Below, piece by piece: positions 34,802-46,925 of a stretch of 64,000 nt of DNA. Position 1 is the stretch's first letter. Each line of letters starts with the position of its first letter. The DNA is from Trifolium pratense (lineage: Eukaryota; Streptophyta; Magnoliopsida; Fabales; Fabaceae), in NCBI RefSeq assembly GCF_020283565.1, contig NC_060060.1:39990001-40054000 (forward strand). The letters are read 5' to 3'. The position numbers were made by a program, and so were the translations under genes. A model generated the notes under the pieces. The model made no database searches, was not told the origin of the DNA, and was given only the letters and a program-made list of their open reading frames with translations.

Positions 34802-37076
34802 TTATGTCTCACTGATCTGATAGGTTACCGTGTTCTCTTTCCATTGCTTCTGGTCCAGATGTTTCTCATAGAAGGTGACTTCTTTGTTTGATGTAACAAA
34901 CAAAGCAGAGGAGCTTCTAGTTCCATAAGCCCCCTAAGCACAGCAAATTTTCAGCTAGTGTCAAGTGCAAAATCAAGATTAAGCTTAAGCATGCAAACAA
35001 GTGGAATGTGTTTGTTACTTACCAAGGGAAGTTGTATGTCAACAAATATCGAACTCAATGGAAATTCCAATTCTGGAGGACGAATCCCTGGTAACAAGCA
35101 CTGTTCATCATCTTTAATTGTGTTTGTCATTAGTTTCTCAACCATTTCTTTTATTGGAAATTCACCTTCACCATACTCATCAATAAGCTCTTTGAAACTA
35201 TGGCGCAACCGTTCAGCCTTAATGAAAAAGGAACGTAATAGTGTCAAAATTCAGCGGGGGTTGTTAGTTTCATTAAGTGCTGGTGTAACTTAATTTGCAT
35301 ACATGAATCAGCTCTTTGAAACTATGGCGCAACCATTCAGCCTTAATGAAAAAGGAACGTAATAGTGTCAAAATTCAGCGGGGGTTGTTAGTTTCATTAA
35401 GTGCTGGTGTAACTTAATTTGCATACATGAATCAGTTATCAGTAACTTTGTGTGTGTACCTTTGGCCAAGGAGTGTCCAACGATGCATTAGTCAAGACAT
35501 GAATTCCAGGGGTAACAGAAAGATAACCACTTTTTGGTCTATTGAAGACATAAACCATGGTGGAGGTGCAAATATCAACTAATACAAGGTTAAATCCGTT
35601 GTATAGATGAGCCTCTTTGAGCACTTCCTCTGCAAACTCCTGGGGACTCTTATTGCTCTATTGCCAGCAACATAAAAACCATCAATGAATGAAATGTTAC
35701 ATTAGGTACCAAGCAAACACAATTGAAAGCGAGTAAGGAAGATAAACCACCACTTCAGTCTCTCAAGTAATACTTTATTTTCTACTTTAACTAAAATATG
35801 TAAAAACATAAATAGCAGAAGACAGTGACAACATATAGACAAAGGCTCCAAAACAATGATAATTTTTTTACATATGCATCACAATCAAGAAGCATAATTT
35901 CAAAAACCTTGAATTGAATGGCCTTGCTTTTAATATGCACACCAGCTCTTTTATCCCCAATCCAATCCACGAGAATAAGGAAAAATCAATTGCATTGATC
36001 CAAGGCCACAATCAAACATCCAAAACCAAATGCAAACAGAGTCAAATAGCGAACACACCCATATTAATTCTATCTGTTGTCTTTTACTCCTTTTTATACA
36101 AAATAAATAGTATTTTGTTGATAAGCAACCAACTTTCAATGTTTCTTATATAGTTTACATGATTTGTTTTTAAGCAATCAATGGTGCCAAATCATCAAAC
36201 TCCAACGAAGGAAAAGTAATAGGTACGGTTTCATTTCCTTAGGCAACTCGCAAGCTCTACGTGCTGAAGTTGCTCTTATATTATTTATTTCCATATACTT
36301 TATGCAACGTAGCACTGACACAGGCCGGTCGGTGTTTGATACCAACACAACAACGGCATATGTGACTACATTCAATCACTTACATTCATATTCAGTCCCA
36401 TGCCCTTTGTCTGTGTATTTGCTTCATAGACTTTAGGACTAACGAGGTATGCTTGAATTGACTTATTTGAACTTGTGCATAAAGTCATAAACACTTGTGA
36501 CAATATTTGGGAGAACTTTTTTATGAAAATAGTTTATGACATGTCTAATATACAGTACGCGGCTGTTATTAGCTTAGTCCATAAATTTACTACCATAACT
36601 TATAAATACTACAATTTATTGATTTTATATATACTATAGTTTATGAAAACAAGGCCTAGCCTAAGTATCAGAATGATAGTTAAATTTGGAGAATTTTTAC
36701 AAACAGATGGAGTGCATGAACTGACTGACCTGAAGAAAACGAAGTGGGAGATCCCCTCTAGTGTTGGGTTGTGGAATATCTTGTACTTCTCTAAAATTGG
36801 TGAGAAATGCAACCTTACCATCTTTGGTGGAAGCCAACCATGTACCGCCGCAGAGTCCATCCCTACCGCCCAATATTGTTTCGGCGCCACCCCACCAAGC
36901 CAACGGATCCGTAGGCCTTAATTAAAGAGTCAAAAGAATGAATTTGTTTGTTTGTATCAAATAGTAAGTAAAAGTGAAATGATTAGTACCGACCGAGAAT
37001 GAAATTCGTCTCTGTTGAGTAAGAGGAGGAAAGGGTATTTTGGATGAGATTGCCACATGAACACCGTGATACACAT
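34802..37076 (-). CDS. TANGO2: TANGO2/NRDE family protein
   Basis: Five exons on minus: 36994-37076, 36730-36916, 35460-35657, 35023-35217 and 34802-34933, with consistent phases; 264 aa. The protein opens MCITVF and carries the family-naming NRDE motif (NRDEFHSR, residues 21-28). LAWWGGAETILGGRDGLCGG, GTWLA and LTNFR, then NGFNLVLVDI and GIHVLTNASLDTPWPK, are typical of the TANGO2 (DUF833) family. The Cys at position 2 and overall layout recall Ntn-hydrolase-like folds. In animals the protein is linked to Golgi/ER organisation and mitochondrial or haem and lipid handling; the plant role is unknown. I chose the internal Met of MCITVF rather than the 5' extended frame because family members start there. 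The 5' part of exon 4 is duplicated upstream (see findings). Confidence 0.92.
35185..35432. repeat. 124-bp tandem duplication across a TANGO2 exon-intron junction
   Basis: The segment from AGCTCTTTGAAACTATGGCG through AATTTGCATACATGAATCAG occurs twice, offset by 124 bp, with almost no differences. It contains the acceptor and the first coding bases of exon 4, so a second acceptor lies at about 35342. Confidence 0.9.
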
Positions 37077-37433
37077 GTCTGATTGATAGATAGATACTTT
37101 CAGCTTATAGGTCTTCACGTGAGAATTTAAATCGAGATTCACATTATAGTCTTCATTCACCATGGTGAATGTGCTTTGACCTTATCTAACATATGAACAA
37201 TTAAAACTTTAGTCTTTATAAGTCTATTGTTCCATTCATACCACACCACCTAAATGTTACACCACCAAAATAGATGCATGAGCGGCGTGCTCACGGGCCT
37301 CCAGAAGCATGAGCGACGAGCTCACCACCAAATGTTATGTTGTTTCCACACTCCAGCAACCAGTCACACACAACTGAGAGTCGGGATTAATGATGTTGCG
37401 CCGCACTAGACAACTATTTATTTTAAGTGCAAA

Positions 37434-38683
37434 TCTATATATATAAATCCTAGATAGTTGTCCAACCCTAATTCATTTAAACCAATGAAAATCTTTCATT
37501 TAGCTACATCATCCACTTTACATTCATTTAATATGTGGTACGAGGTAAGAGTGAGTTCAAATTCATGACTCTAAAACAAGTGTCATGAATGAGAAAGTCA
37601 TGTTTCTCGCAATTCATTTGGGCTCGCTGCATACATTTGTAGCCCTTTGAGCCAAGAAGGACAATAAATTAGTAACGGTTCCTTGTAAGTGCATTACTAT
37701 TAAATTGAAAATTGAGATTTAGGAAGACTAGTAATTGCATTATTGTTGTTTAACAAGATGGATGATCAATGGCTAAACGATTGTCTTGTAACTTTTAGAG
37801 AAAGAGATGTTTTTTGAACAGTCAGTAATGATGTAATTTTATATCATTTTCAACAAATTGATGATAGATTATTTTCTTTGTAAGTTGCTACAACTATTTT
37901 TAGTATAACATTTAGTAAATTAATATAATTTGTGTTACTATTCAGTTTTTTTTTTTTGTTTATTTTATTATTTTATGTATTTTATTATTTTTGCATCAAA
38001 ATAGTTAATGCTTTTTCTAATAAACTTTTGTCCAATCTTTGTGTATATAGAGAGTTGGTCGATTGTCGGGACTATTTACTGATGATTTTGGTACGGAAAT
38101 TCATCGTCGCGTTCTTTTGATTGATCCAAATAAAAATCAATTTGAAGTGTTAGTAAAAAAAATAGATAAAATAAAATTTACTAATATCATATTCGATTTT
38201 GAGTACGAATTAAGTTGATTTATCTTTTCCCCAATATGTTTCAAATTAATATAAATGTCAGATTCTTTGATAATGAAGCTAAGTAGTTTATCCAACTCAA
38301 AATCCTCCCATGAGATTTACAATACAAAAAAAAGTTATGTTTCAACATCAATTTTTTTCCATAGTCAATTATATGTTGTCATTTCCAGAGTTATTTTAAA
38401 TAATGAGTTAAAAATATTGCCAGCCAATATGAAGAAGATACCAAAGTAACTTCAAATGTGATGTATAAATAAGCTTTTTTAAATATATAAACACATATTT
38501 CATATCACATTTAGATAAATTCTATTATAACTATTATTATTATTTTTTTTTGAAAAAATATTGTAACTATTATTTTGATAATACCTATTGTTTTAATTTT
38601 AAATTTACGACCTATATAAATAATTTCTGGACGTTATAGTATAAAACAGTGCATATCCGTACATCGCACGGGTAAGCGTCTAG
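37434..38683 (+). mobile_element. Helitron remnant
   Basis: It begins TCTATATATATAAATCCTAG after an A and ends GCGTCTAG before a T, matching the Helitron rule (5' TC, 3' CTRR, insertion between A and T). CCGTACATCGCACGG, about 10 bases before the end, can form a short hairpin. At about 38357-38430 a frame reads HSQLYVVISRVILNNELKIL, like the C-terminal QLYVALSRV motif of PIF1-type Helitron helicases. It is non-autonomous and decayed. A segment at 37757-37870 (WLNDCLVTFRERDVF) may be a hAT transposase-like C-terminus; that is a weak call. Confidence 0.6.
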
Positions 38684-38758
38684 TATTTTAAAATACCAAT
38701 ATAATATTTTGTCCTTCAATTACTTACATTTTATAATCAAACTAACCTTTCTTTTTAA

Positions 38759-38990
38759 ATTTTTTTTTTTTTGAACTAGCAAAATTTTATTAAAAAGCAC
38801 TTTGAGTACAAGCAATACACAAAGGGCACATGACAGGAACAATTAGAACCCATCAGAAAAACAAAAAAGAAAGCAGAACCAATGAACCACCACACCTCCC
38901 CCTAAACACAGCAGCCTAACAACAAGAGAAGCAAAAAAAGCCAAAACAGCTTCAAATAACATCAAAAAAGGCCAAAACCCTTAAATATCT
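38759..38990 (-). mobile_element. 3' end of a LINE
   Basis: On minus the sequence runs into a terminal A run (T run at 38759-38772). It carries text I recognise from legume LINE tails: GGTGTGGTGGTTCATTGG and TTAATAAAATTTTGCTAG just before the tail. No coding part remains. Confidence 0.6.
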
Positions 38991-39101
38991 ATCTTTTCAT
39001 TTCCTTATTTACCATCCTACTTTTTTTTTAACAAAACATACCCTTGCCTTTTGCCAAAATAGATCGGGAGTGGTACCCACAAGTTTCTATCGTCTCTAGT
39101 G

Positions 39102-40980
39102 ATGTCGTCTTCAGAGTCAGGTGGAAGAGGTAATCTTCAAATTGGTTTATTTAGCATAATAACTTGAAGCTTGAGCTTGGTTGTCACCAATATATTCATG
39201 TACTGTATATTTTAAAGATACACTCCTTAAAGCAACACTTAGGCCCTGTTTCATAAAAAATAACGGATAGCTGATAAGCTAGCTTATTGCGGATGAGTTT
39301 ATAGTGAATAGTTTATAAGCTAGCTTTTAGCTTATAGCGTATAAGCTAGCTGATTGAATGTGTAGTGTTTCATAAAATTAACGGTTGAACTTATGAAATG
39401 ATATAAAAATATAGATTTAATTAATATTTAATTTTTTTCAAGTAAGATAGCAGGGGTAAAATTGGAAGAAAAAAAATGATAAGCTATAAGCTCATAAGCT
39501 ACTTGAAATAACGTTTGAAAAATAAGTTATAAGCTAGTAAAATAAACTACAAGCTCTTTTTGAAAAACATTTACCAAACAGATTTTTTTTTGGCCATATG
39601 AGCTTATAAGCTATAAGCTCAAAATATGGCCTTACCAAACAGAGCCTTAAAAGAGAAGAGATCCCCTTCAATGTGAATGAGTGTTCTGTGTCTCAAAACC
39701 AACCAGTTTACATAGGACTCACTAGTCACTAACCAAATGATTGGACTCGTGTTTAATGAGTTTCCTTCTATGATTACTCATCTTCCTCATTGTTTTATAC
39801 TAGTATTACATTTGCAAACTGGAGTTCATCTAAATTCCTGCTTTTACTAAGAAACTTGTTGGAGAATTATCACTTTGCATCATTCTTATTTGAACTTCTG
39901 AATGCTTGAGCTAGATGTACCGAGTCTACTGATGTAACTTAGGTTTTCCTGCCCTCATTCTCAGTTCATTATCAACTTTCATCTTCACCACCTATCACCA
40001 ACTTCACATTTATTTTCAGTGAGTAGCTGTCAAGTTGAAGTGGAAAATCAAGCCCCGTTACCACCGCCTTCTGTTCCCATGACAAATATGCAAACGGATG
40101 GAATTAAGCCGCTTTCAGGAAAGCCATACTTTGATGTGATTATTTCAAAAACACATCTCAGACCCCGTTATGCAGCGGTAATTTCATACTTGATTTTACA
40201 AAAGGATATACTACCACACTTTCAGAAGTAAAATACCATCATTTTCTTTGATGATGCATTACTTACTATTACATCTATGATATAATTTCTCCTCATTTGG
40301 ATCAATTGCAGTGGCTTCTAACAAGATAGATCTTATCATATATTTAGACGACAGATTTATGGCCATGATTTTAGCACATTTGGTTTTATGCTTGGAAATG
40401 TATCATAAAGGAAATTCATTTTTAGCACATTTTGTTGTTTCAAAAAGGTCCATATTCTCTGTATCATATAGGAAATTCATTTTTCTATTGAAATGCTGAG
40501 CACATTTTAGCACACAAGACAAGACAGTTTCTTATTTGTGCAGGCAATCAATATAGTATACTGTCAATTAATGAAGGTTTTGGAAAGGTGCATGAAAAAA
40601 TCGTTTAAATCTTGTATTGTTTGTGTATATAGGGGCCATCTGGCAATATATGCTCAACACTTCCTTTTGTAGCAGTTCCGACTATTATAAACTGTCGTGG
40701 TAAGGGCTGGAACATGATTTATAATGGCCAAAACATATGCAAGCAGTTTGATAGCAAGGGCTGGGGAAATTTTGTGAAAGGTAATAATTTGAAGCTTGGA
40801 GACGCATGCGTTTTTGAGCTCATGGAGCAAAGTAAAGATAAAATTGTCTTTGAAGTTCAAATTCTTAGAGGTGACTTCCAGTTTGAATTTTCTGGAATTG
40901 GTGAGAGTGAAGAAATGCCAGTTGTCCTATCTGAATTCCCTGGAACTGGTGAGAGGGATGCACCCTTTCTCATTGACTAG
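39102..40980 (+). CDS. Small B3-domain protein (REM-like)
   Basis: Three exons, 39102-39129, 40020-40177 and 40633-40980, with GT-AG introns and closing phases; 177 aa. A short Ser-rich start is followed by one plant B3 DNA-binding domain, residues about 45-145: KPYFDVIISKTHLRPRY, then STLPFVAVPT, WNMIYNG and GWGNFVKGNNLKLGDACVFEL. The LKLGD..FEL end is a B3 signature. The first exon is very short (9 codons plus one base) and is the least certain part, though its frame joins perfectly. REM-type B3 proteins are nuclear and often reproductive. With only one domain it could be a small intact family member or a shortened one. A Tourist-like MITE sits in intron 1. Confidence 0.82.
39242..39646. 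mobile_element. Tourist-like MITE, 405 bp
   Basis: TTA lies outside both ends (39239-39241, 39647-39649). The ends are GGCCCTGTTTCAT and the complement of ACCAAACAGAGCC. The interior is rich in AGCTTATAAGCT words that are mutually complementary. It lies in the first intron of the B3 gene. Confidence 0.75.
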
Positions 40981-42389
40981 CTGAAAACCACATGCCTTTG
41001 TTCAAGATGATTGTTCAAGGTTGGAAGATGCTTTTGTTTTGTGAGCATGTTAGAGCATAGATTTTGGTGTTAGGAGCAGTGAGGTTATGTACAATGCACT
41101 ACGTCAACTTGCTAGCTAAATGAGTAAATGCCACTGGAATTTTATTACTAATGTCAAAGAAACATATTGTTTTGTACTGATGGTTTAACTCAGAACGCAA
41201 TTTTCTTGATTAACTCAGGGTTTGATAATATGTTTTTATTGAAGTGTAAAGATATGATCCTTTTAACTTTTCAAAGAATATTTGGACAATAGCTAATTTT
41301 TCTGGTAATAGACCCATTTTGTAGAACCCTGTTGTAGCTTAATGGTTTTGGCACTCTGAGGTCTGAACACCTTATTAGTTCCTTCCAACAGAATGGCTTT
41401 AACTAACATCATGGTTCCCCGTTTTCTCAACAGTCTACTAAAGTTTCATTAGATTAAATAACTGTGTATTTGTTCCTTTCTATCCAAGAAGCATCTTCAC
41501 AGTCTTGTATCTATTTCATTGTGTACCCTTATGAAGAGTGAAATATAACTTCATGTGCAACTAACATAAAATTATATTCTAGTCGTGTAACGAGCAAAAT
41601 GAGAGTATGTAAATCAAATAAAACACTGGTGAGACTTCGAAAATTTGAACCAACCTTCACACCTGACCCTTTTCTTCTCTCTAAGCTATTTAAGCAATCT
41701 ATCATCTATATTAGAGTTTTAAAGAGGACGGAAAAGTGTATCCTAATGGAGTGGAATAGAAAATGTTATTTGGATGTTTAACAAAGGAGAGAAGTGAAAT
41801 TCATGCAGTTCACTCCTTGATTCTCCAATTTTTTAGACAGGCCTTTGTGTAGCATAGTACTATAGTAGTTCCACTTCCACACCCTCTTTTTTTTTTATAT
41901 AAAAAAAAACGGGTTCCACACTCTCATTTTGAATGAAACATTTCCATTTTATTCTAATCAATGTCATACTTTCAAACATGCGCAAGGTAGGATCAGGGAT
42001 GCAAGTATTGTGGATGGATTTGTTTACACACAAAAACAACTATTTAGTACAAAAATTTCAGTAAATTAGTCTTAATAAGTTTAAGATCAAATGGGAATAG
42101 CATATTCGATGGTATCTCAATCTCCATGTGATAATAATATTAAGGAACGTTCAAGTTCAAACAATGTACAGTGGCGACTTACTCATTAGTGCAGGTAAGG
42201 TATTTTCAGTGTGGACATCACAATAATTCCCTAAGCAACAATCCTTAGTCACTGTTACAAAAACATTTAGACCGAGATTGGAGCTTAACCAAATATGCTC
42301 AACTATCATGTAATGAAATATTAAACTCCAACTTCAAGTCGCATAATCACTAAGAACAACTTGACAAAAATCATAGACGCTCTGTTCTT
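40981..42389. other. Convergent 3' flanks of the B3 gene and DRT111
   Basis: No further gene is recognised. The region should hold both 3' untranslated regions. The reading frame at 41599-41781 has no recognisable domain. Confidence 0.5.
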
Positions 42390-45300
42390 CTAAGTGAAGC
42401 CAGGAATTTCTCCTGGCATCGGAGCTAGCTCATTCTTGCCAAACTTATCCTCGTCATAAAATGTGGCACGCACTACTCTACCCCCAAAGTATCGACCATC
42501 AAGGTCAACAAGCGCTTTAGTTGTTTCTTCGGATCTCTCAAACTGCACAAAGATTCTCACTGCTTCGTCGGTGGGAAAATTTGGCTCTGTTATCTCAAAT
42601 ATCAGAACTCGGGTTACTGTTCCATACTTGGCACATTCTGATCCTACCTCCTCTTCCAGCTCATCATCTACCTCGCCAGGCCCCACCTTCAAAACAAAGC
42701 AACAATGAGTCATGTTCAAACATAACAAATTAAACACCATTTTAGGACGAACTAATACAATCACTGTTGAGCTTTTAATGATACAGATAAATAATAAGGA
42801 CTCAAAAGCATGCAGAGCATATGTGTACTACGTCAAGTTCATCAGGTACTCTGGAGAACAACCTTAAGTTACAGTATACAGGGCACTGGCTCTTTATGAA
42901 CTATGATTTATCTCTGCTCAGTATAGACGTGTGATGGAAATCACAACTACAGTATCAATTTCAGTTCAATCCAACGAGAAGTAAAATTTGATTGGAAGAA
43001 ATAAAAAGAATAACATAGCATTGAGCATTCTAATTTTTGGGATTGGAGAGCTCCTTACATCACAAGACTGATGTTTTAGGTTTTTGTGCAGGGAGGGGGA
43101 TGGCATTATTTCTTTCTTTCTTAGGAAAGACTGCTCCCTCCCCCTCCTCTTTCTAAGTAAATTTCTTCTGTTGATCAAAATGTCAAACAAAGACAACTTC
43201 AGATAAACAACTAAATTTGATATATTGCTTTGTGAATCGTGATCAACCTCAGCATTAATAACATGCAAATAAGGAAAACATAGTGCACACCTCTCTATGT
43301 TCCACCCCCGTGCCTAAACAGTTTACAACAGACACAAGATATTAAATGTGTCGGCAAGTATTTATCAAACCATTAATTACAATGCAGGCACAAAATCAAA
43401 AGGGACTTATCCCCACAAAATTCCCTAAAGAATGAAAATGAATTTCAGAGCTGCAAAAAAGGAACTGAATTGTTTTTTTTTTTCAATTCCTTCAAAATAT
43501 TAGGAACAGAATCTCAACTCCCAGGTCCATTCTCAATGAGAAAAAAAAAAGTTATTTAGCTTTGGTAGGAATAATATATACTCTGTTAGAACCATGAAGT
43601 GATACAAGTCAGTTTGAAAGTAGCAAGCATCCCCGAGAAAGAAACTATACCACACATACTTAACTCCAAGAACTGTAATTCTTAAAAGGCATTACCCAAA
43701 CTTGACTGAACTCTGAAGTAGTTCTAATCCAAAATTCCAAAATAAGAAATAAAGCCACAATCTATCCAGGGACAACATATCAAAATTCCAATCTGCTAAT
43801 AAACCCAAGCTCCCTATTTACAATTACACCGTATATTAATAGTTATAAATAAAAATAGTTATAAATATCATCCCCTATTCTCCTCACATTGCATTAACAT
43901 CATAACATTATAAGAACAGGCCATTGAAAAACAGTTACTCATCTACTGAGGCATAATTACAGTAGAAGGTCAAGAAGGGGTTATTTTTTTAGTGTGATGA
44001 GAAATATTGTCAAACCCATGTTTGCAAGAATGAAATTCCAAATTGATGGAGGGATATTCAAGGGAAGGAGAAGGTTATTGATTGCTGCATGATAATGGGT
44101 GAAAGAGTATTCTCCTGAATTTAACGAGGAGAAGGGGAAAATTTCAGGGTGGAGTATTGTCAGGTACACCCAATGAGCTGATTTATTAGTCAACACGGAT
44201 AGAGTTGGTTACAATTCTAACAGGATTGGCAGGGATAGGCTACAATAAAGAGAAGGGAGAAAAGATTAGGGGTTTTATACTTTGTTGGATATTGGTTTTA
44301 GAAGGAAAGATTTCAGGGTCTCAAAACCCTGAAAGGAACAACTGATTGTACTCATTCTTTCTCCAACCTTTTCTTTCATAGTTTCTATATTCTCAGGACC
44401 AGTATCAATCATGGACATTTACTTATATCCTCGACATTTATTACTCCAACTTTCTTTCAGATATTTTCATTCTACATCATATCTTATCTCGTATGTCTGT
44501 TCATCTATTCTCATCTTTACAGCCGTTATTTTCTATTCTCGTTCACACTTCACTTCCTAACATTTGTTCATAGAACATCAATGATCTTATAGCAGCCAGG
44601 CCGAATTTTTCAATGACTTTGTACATGAGTTTCATTATATAAATGTTGATTGGGCAGACTCTCCTTCAGAAAGATATTCTACATGAGATTACCGTGCTCT
44701 TTCTTGGAAACCTGATATTGTGGCAACAAGAAGCAGACAGAACCCACTTGGGTTGGTTTGGTGGTATTGTCTTGGGACCTGGGAGTGTGCTCCTCCTTAA
44801 GGTCTCAGGTTCGATTCTCTCTTGTGCCAATTTGGGTCGGCTAATTTAACTTCTTCAAAAAAAAAAAAAAAAAAAACAGTAGCTGCCAGATTAAGTGTAG
44901 AAGCCAGGTCTTGAGCTGTAACTTAAGAGCCCATATGATAAAAAAAAGTTGCTCAAAGATCAAGCACCTGGTCTGCCCCAATAACTAACTGACCAACTAA
45001 GATGCCTAAATTACATTCTCCCCCTCTTTATATACGACTACCTCTAGTATTGTGTTAGAGGGAGGCTAGCTAACACGTGCAGCACAGCTTCTCTAATACT
45101 TTCAAGTCTCTACAAACAATGTCTAACTAACAGAGGCAAGCCAATTTGGCCCTCCGTTCTTCTAATATATAATGTTAACAGATATTTAATATATATCTTC
45201 AAAACCATACTGAAAGAGCAGTCACTAATTATTACTAAGACACAATTTCTGACCAGTAAAACAGAATCATTAGCAAAAGGAAAACCTGGTAAAAAGTGTG

Positions 45301-46570
45301 ATGTTCATTTTAATAATGCAAATGATATAAGCTGATCATAGCTTATTAAGTTATAATAGAAAACCATAAATAATTGAAATCACATCCAGTGATCACCAAG
45401 TCAAAACATCAGAAGGCCACATCATATGCCAAATAAACCAAAGAACAACTACACAACGAGTCTGTGATATTTTAGAATTAAAACTCCACAGCAAACAGAA
45501 TCAAAATAACAAACAACAAAATGTGTACTACTATTCTTAAAAACACATCATAACAATGCAGGAGAGCAACACTATAAAGCAGGGAATAAACTCATCACAA
45601 TTATTATCCATCTCATATAAAACATGGCTTAAAGTTCAGGAAATATATCAGCATCGTTAACAAACACATAAGCACTGAAACCAAACCACCAGTAGTTAAC
45701 ATGTGAAAATGTGCATACCATGTTTCTAAGTAGCAGCACTCTGGTAGGTACTCCATTGATGTTAACACTCTTGACTTTCTTATCAGACTTACTGTCACTG
45801 GCATTGACAATAACACCAGCTCGTCTATCGGTTTTCTTCGCCATCAACGGAGTAGTAATCCCTTGCTCCTGTTTCCCAAGCCCTTGCCCTTCTTTCCACC
45901 CCATCTTCGCCATCATCCTCTGAGCAGCAGTCATCTGCCCACCAGCACCAACCCCCAAGCCGCCAGTCTCCGACTTCCCAATAGTAAATCCATCCACATT
46001 CCCCGGAGGTGATGGCGACCTCGGCACAGCCCCACCACCTCCACCGCCTCCACTCATCCCCACACGCCTCCTCCAGGCCTCCTCACCCGAAATATTCAAC
46101 CTGGAATCACCCTGATCCCTATCTCTCTCCCTTTCTCTTTCTTTCTCTCTTTCCCTCTCCCTTTCTCTCTCCCTCTCTTCCTCCTCCTCCCGCCGTCTCT
46201 CCAGCTCCCTCATCATCTCCACTTCCCTTGCCTTCCTCTTCTTCTCTCTTCGATACTCCTCATAGTCATTCGGCCTTGCAGGATCATACTCCTCCAACAC
46301 AGTCGACTGCACGCCCACCAGAGCCGGTTGCATCACCTCTTCAAGTGCCGGAGCAAGTATAGGTGGTGCAGAAGACAGAACCGTTTTGGAATTGGTGATT
46401 TTAGGTTTGTTTTGGGATCTGAGAAGGGTGTGAGGAGGTGTGAAAAGAGAAGATGGTTTACGGAGAGTGGCGGGGGCCATTTTGGTGCTGCTTGACCAGA
46501 CATTGGTGGTTGGTTTTTCTTCTTCGGCAGAAGAAGGTGGAGGTAGGTCTCCGTATAACCCACCCAGCAT
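42390..46570 (-). CDS. DRT111: Splicing factor DRT111/SFPS (SPF45/RBM17-like)
   Basis: Two exons on minus, 45719-46570 and 42390-42686, phase 0; 382 aa. It starts MLGGLYGDLPPP. A long charged helix with R-E repeats spans about 105-152, a Gly/Ser/Pro linker 171-195, and the G-patch about 216-256 (AQRMMAKMGWKEGQGLGK). The C-terminal RRM starts at RVLLLRNM (277-284) and includes VRIFVQFE. It ends with a UHM-type R-x-F motif (GRYFGGRVVRATFY), which in SPF45 proteins binds ULM peptides of SF1, U2AF65 or SF3b155. In Arabidopsis DRT111/SFPS acts in alternative splicing in phytochrome signalling; the older chloroplast DNA-repair name is historical. The 3.0-kb intron interrupts the RRM just after the RNP2 strand. 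The R-E tract is encoded by a pyrimidine microsatellite-like run at 46120-46200, so its length may vary. Confidence 0.95.
42687..45718 (-). other. DRT111 intron
   Basis: A 3.0-kb intron with AAG|GTGGGG acceptor context and ATG|GTATGC donor. It holds a SINE at 44745-44877. The rest is AT-rich; several short frames have no recognisable domain. Confidence 0.7.
44745..44877 (+). mobile_element. tRNA-derived SINE in DRT111 intron
   Basis: A-box-like TTGGTTTGGTGGTATTG and B-box-like GGTTCGATTCTC are followed by a unique 3' part ending GGCTAATTTAACTTCTTC and an A run of about 19. It is the same family as the short copy at 6278. Target duplications were not clear. Confidence 0.7.
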
Positions 46571-46863
46571 TTCAACGCAACTATCTCTTTCGACGACAAC
46601 AAGGCACTGCGTTTTAAATTAGGGTTTTGTGATTGGATTTGGGGATTTGGAAACAGAGACACTGGCTGCCTACGGCTATCAGCTATCGACCTACCGCCAA
46701 CTCAACCGATTGTCTCCACGGATCGATTGCCCTTTCTCCATCCTTCTTTTCATTCAAGAGGTTTATGATTTTTTATTATTATTATTTTTTTTATAAAAAC
46801 TTAAAAAATAAATCTTGACTAATTATAAAAACTTAAATATAAGTTATGCTGGTTTGTAGGGAC

Positions 46864-46864
<1 letters not shown>

Positions 46865-46922
<58 letters not shown>
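46865..46922. repeat. (TA)n microsatellite, left
   Basis: About 29 TA units directly abut the left end of the long-TIR element that follows. Confidence 0.95.

Positions 46923-46925
<3 letters not shown>

Noticed and set aside
36957..37163. N-terminally extended start for the TANGO2-like protein
   Set aside because: The upstream Met adds 29 residues with no family match; homologues begin at MCITVF, which places Cys at position 2.
46009..46362. 117-codon frame on +
   Set aside because: Antisense of DRT111 exon 1; its Pro/Ser-rich content mirrors the Glu/Arg/Gly codons on minus.
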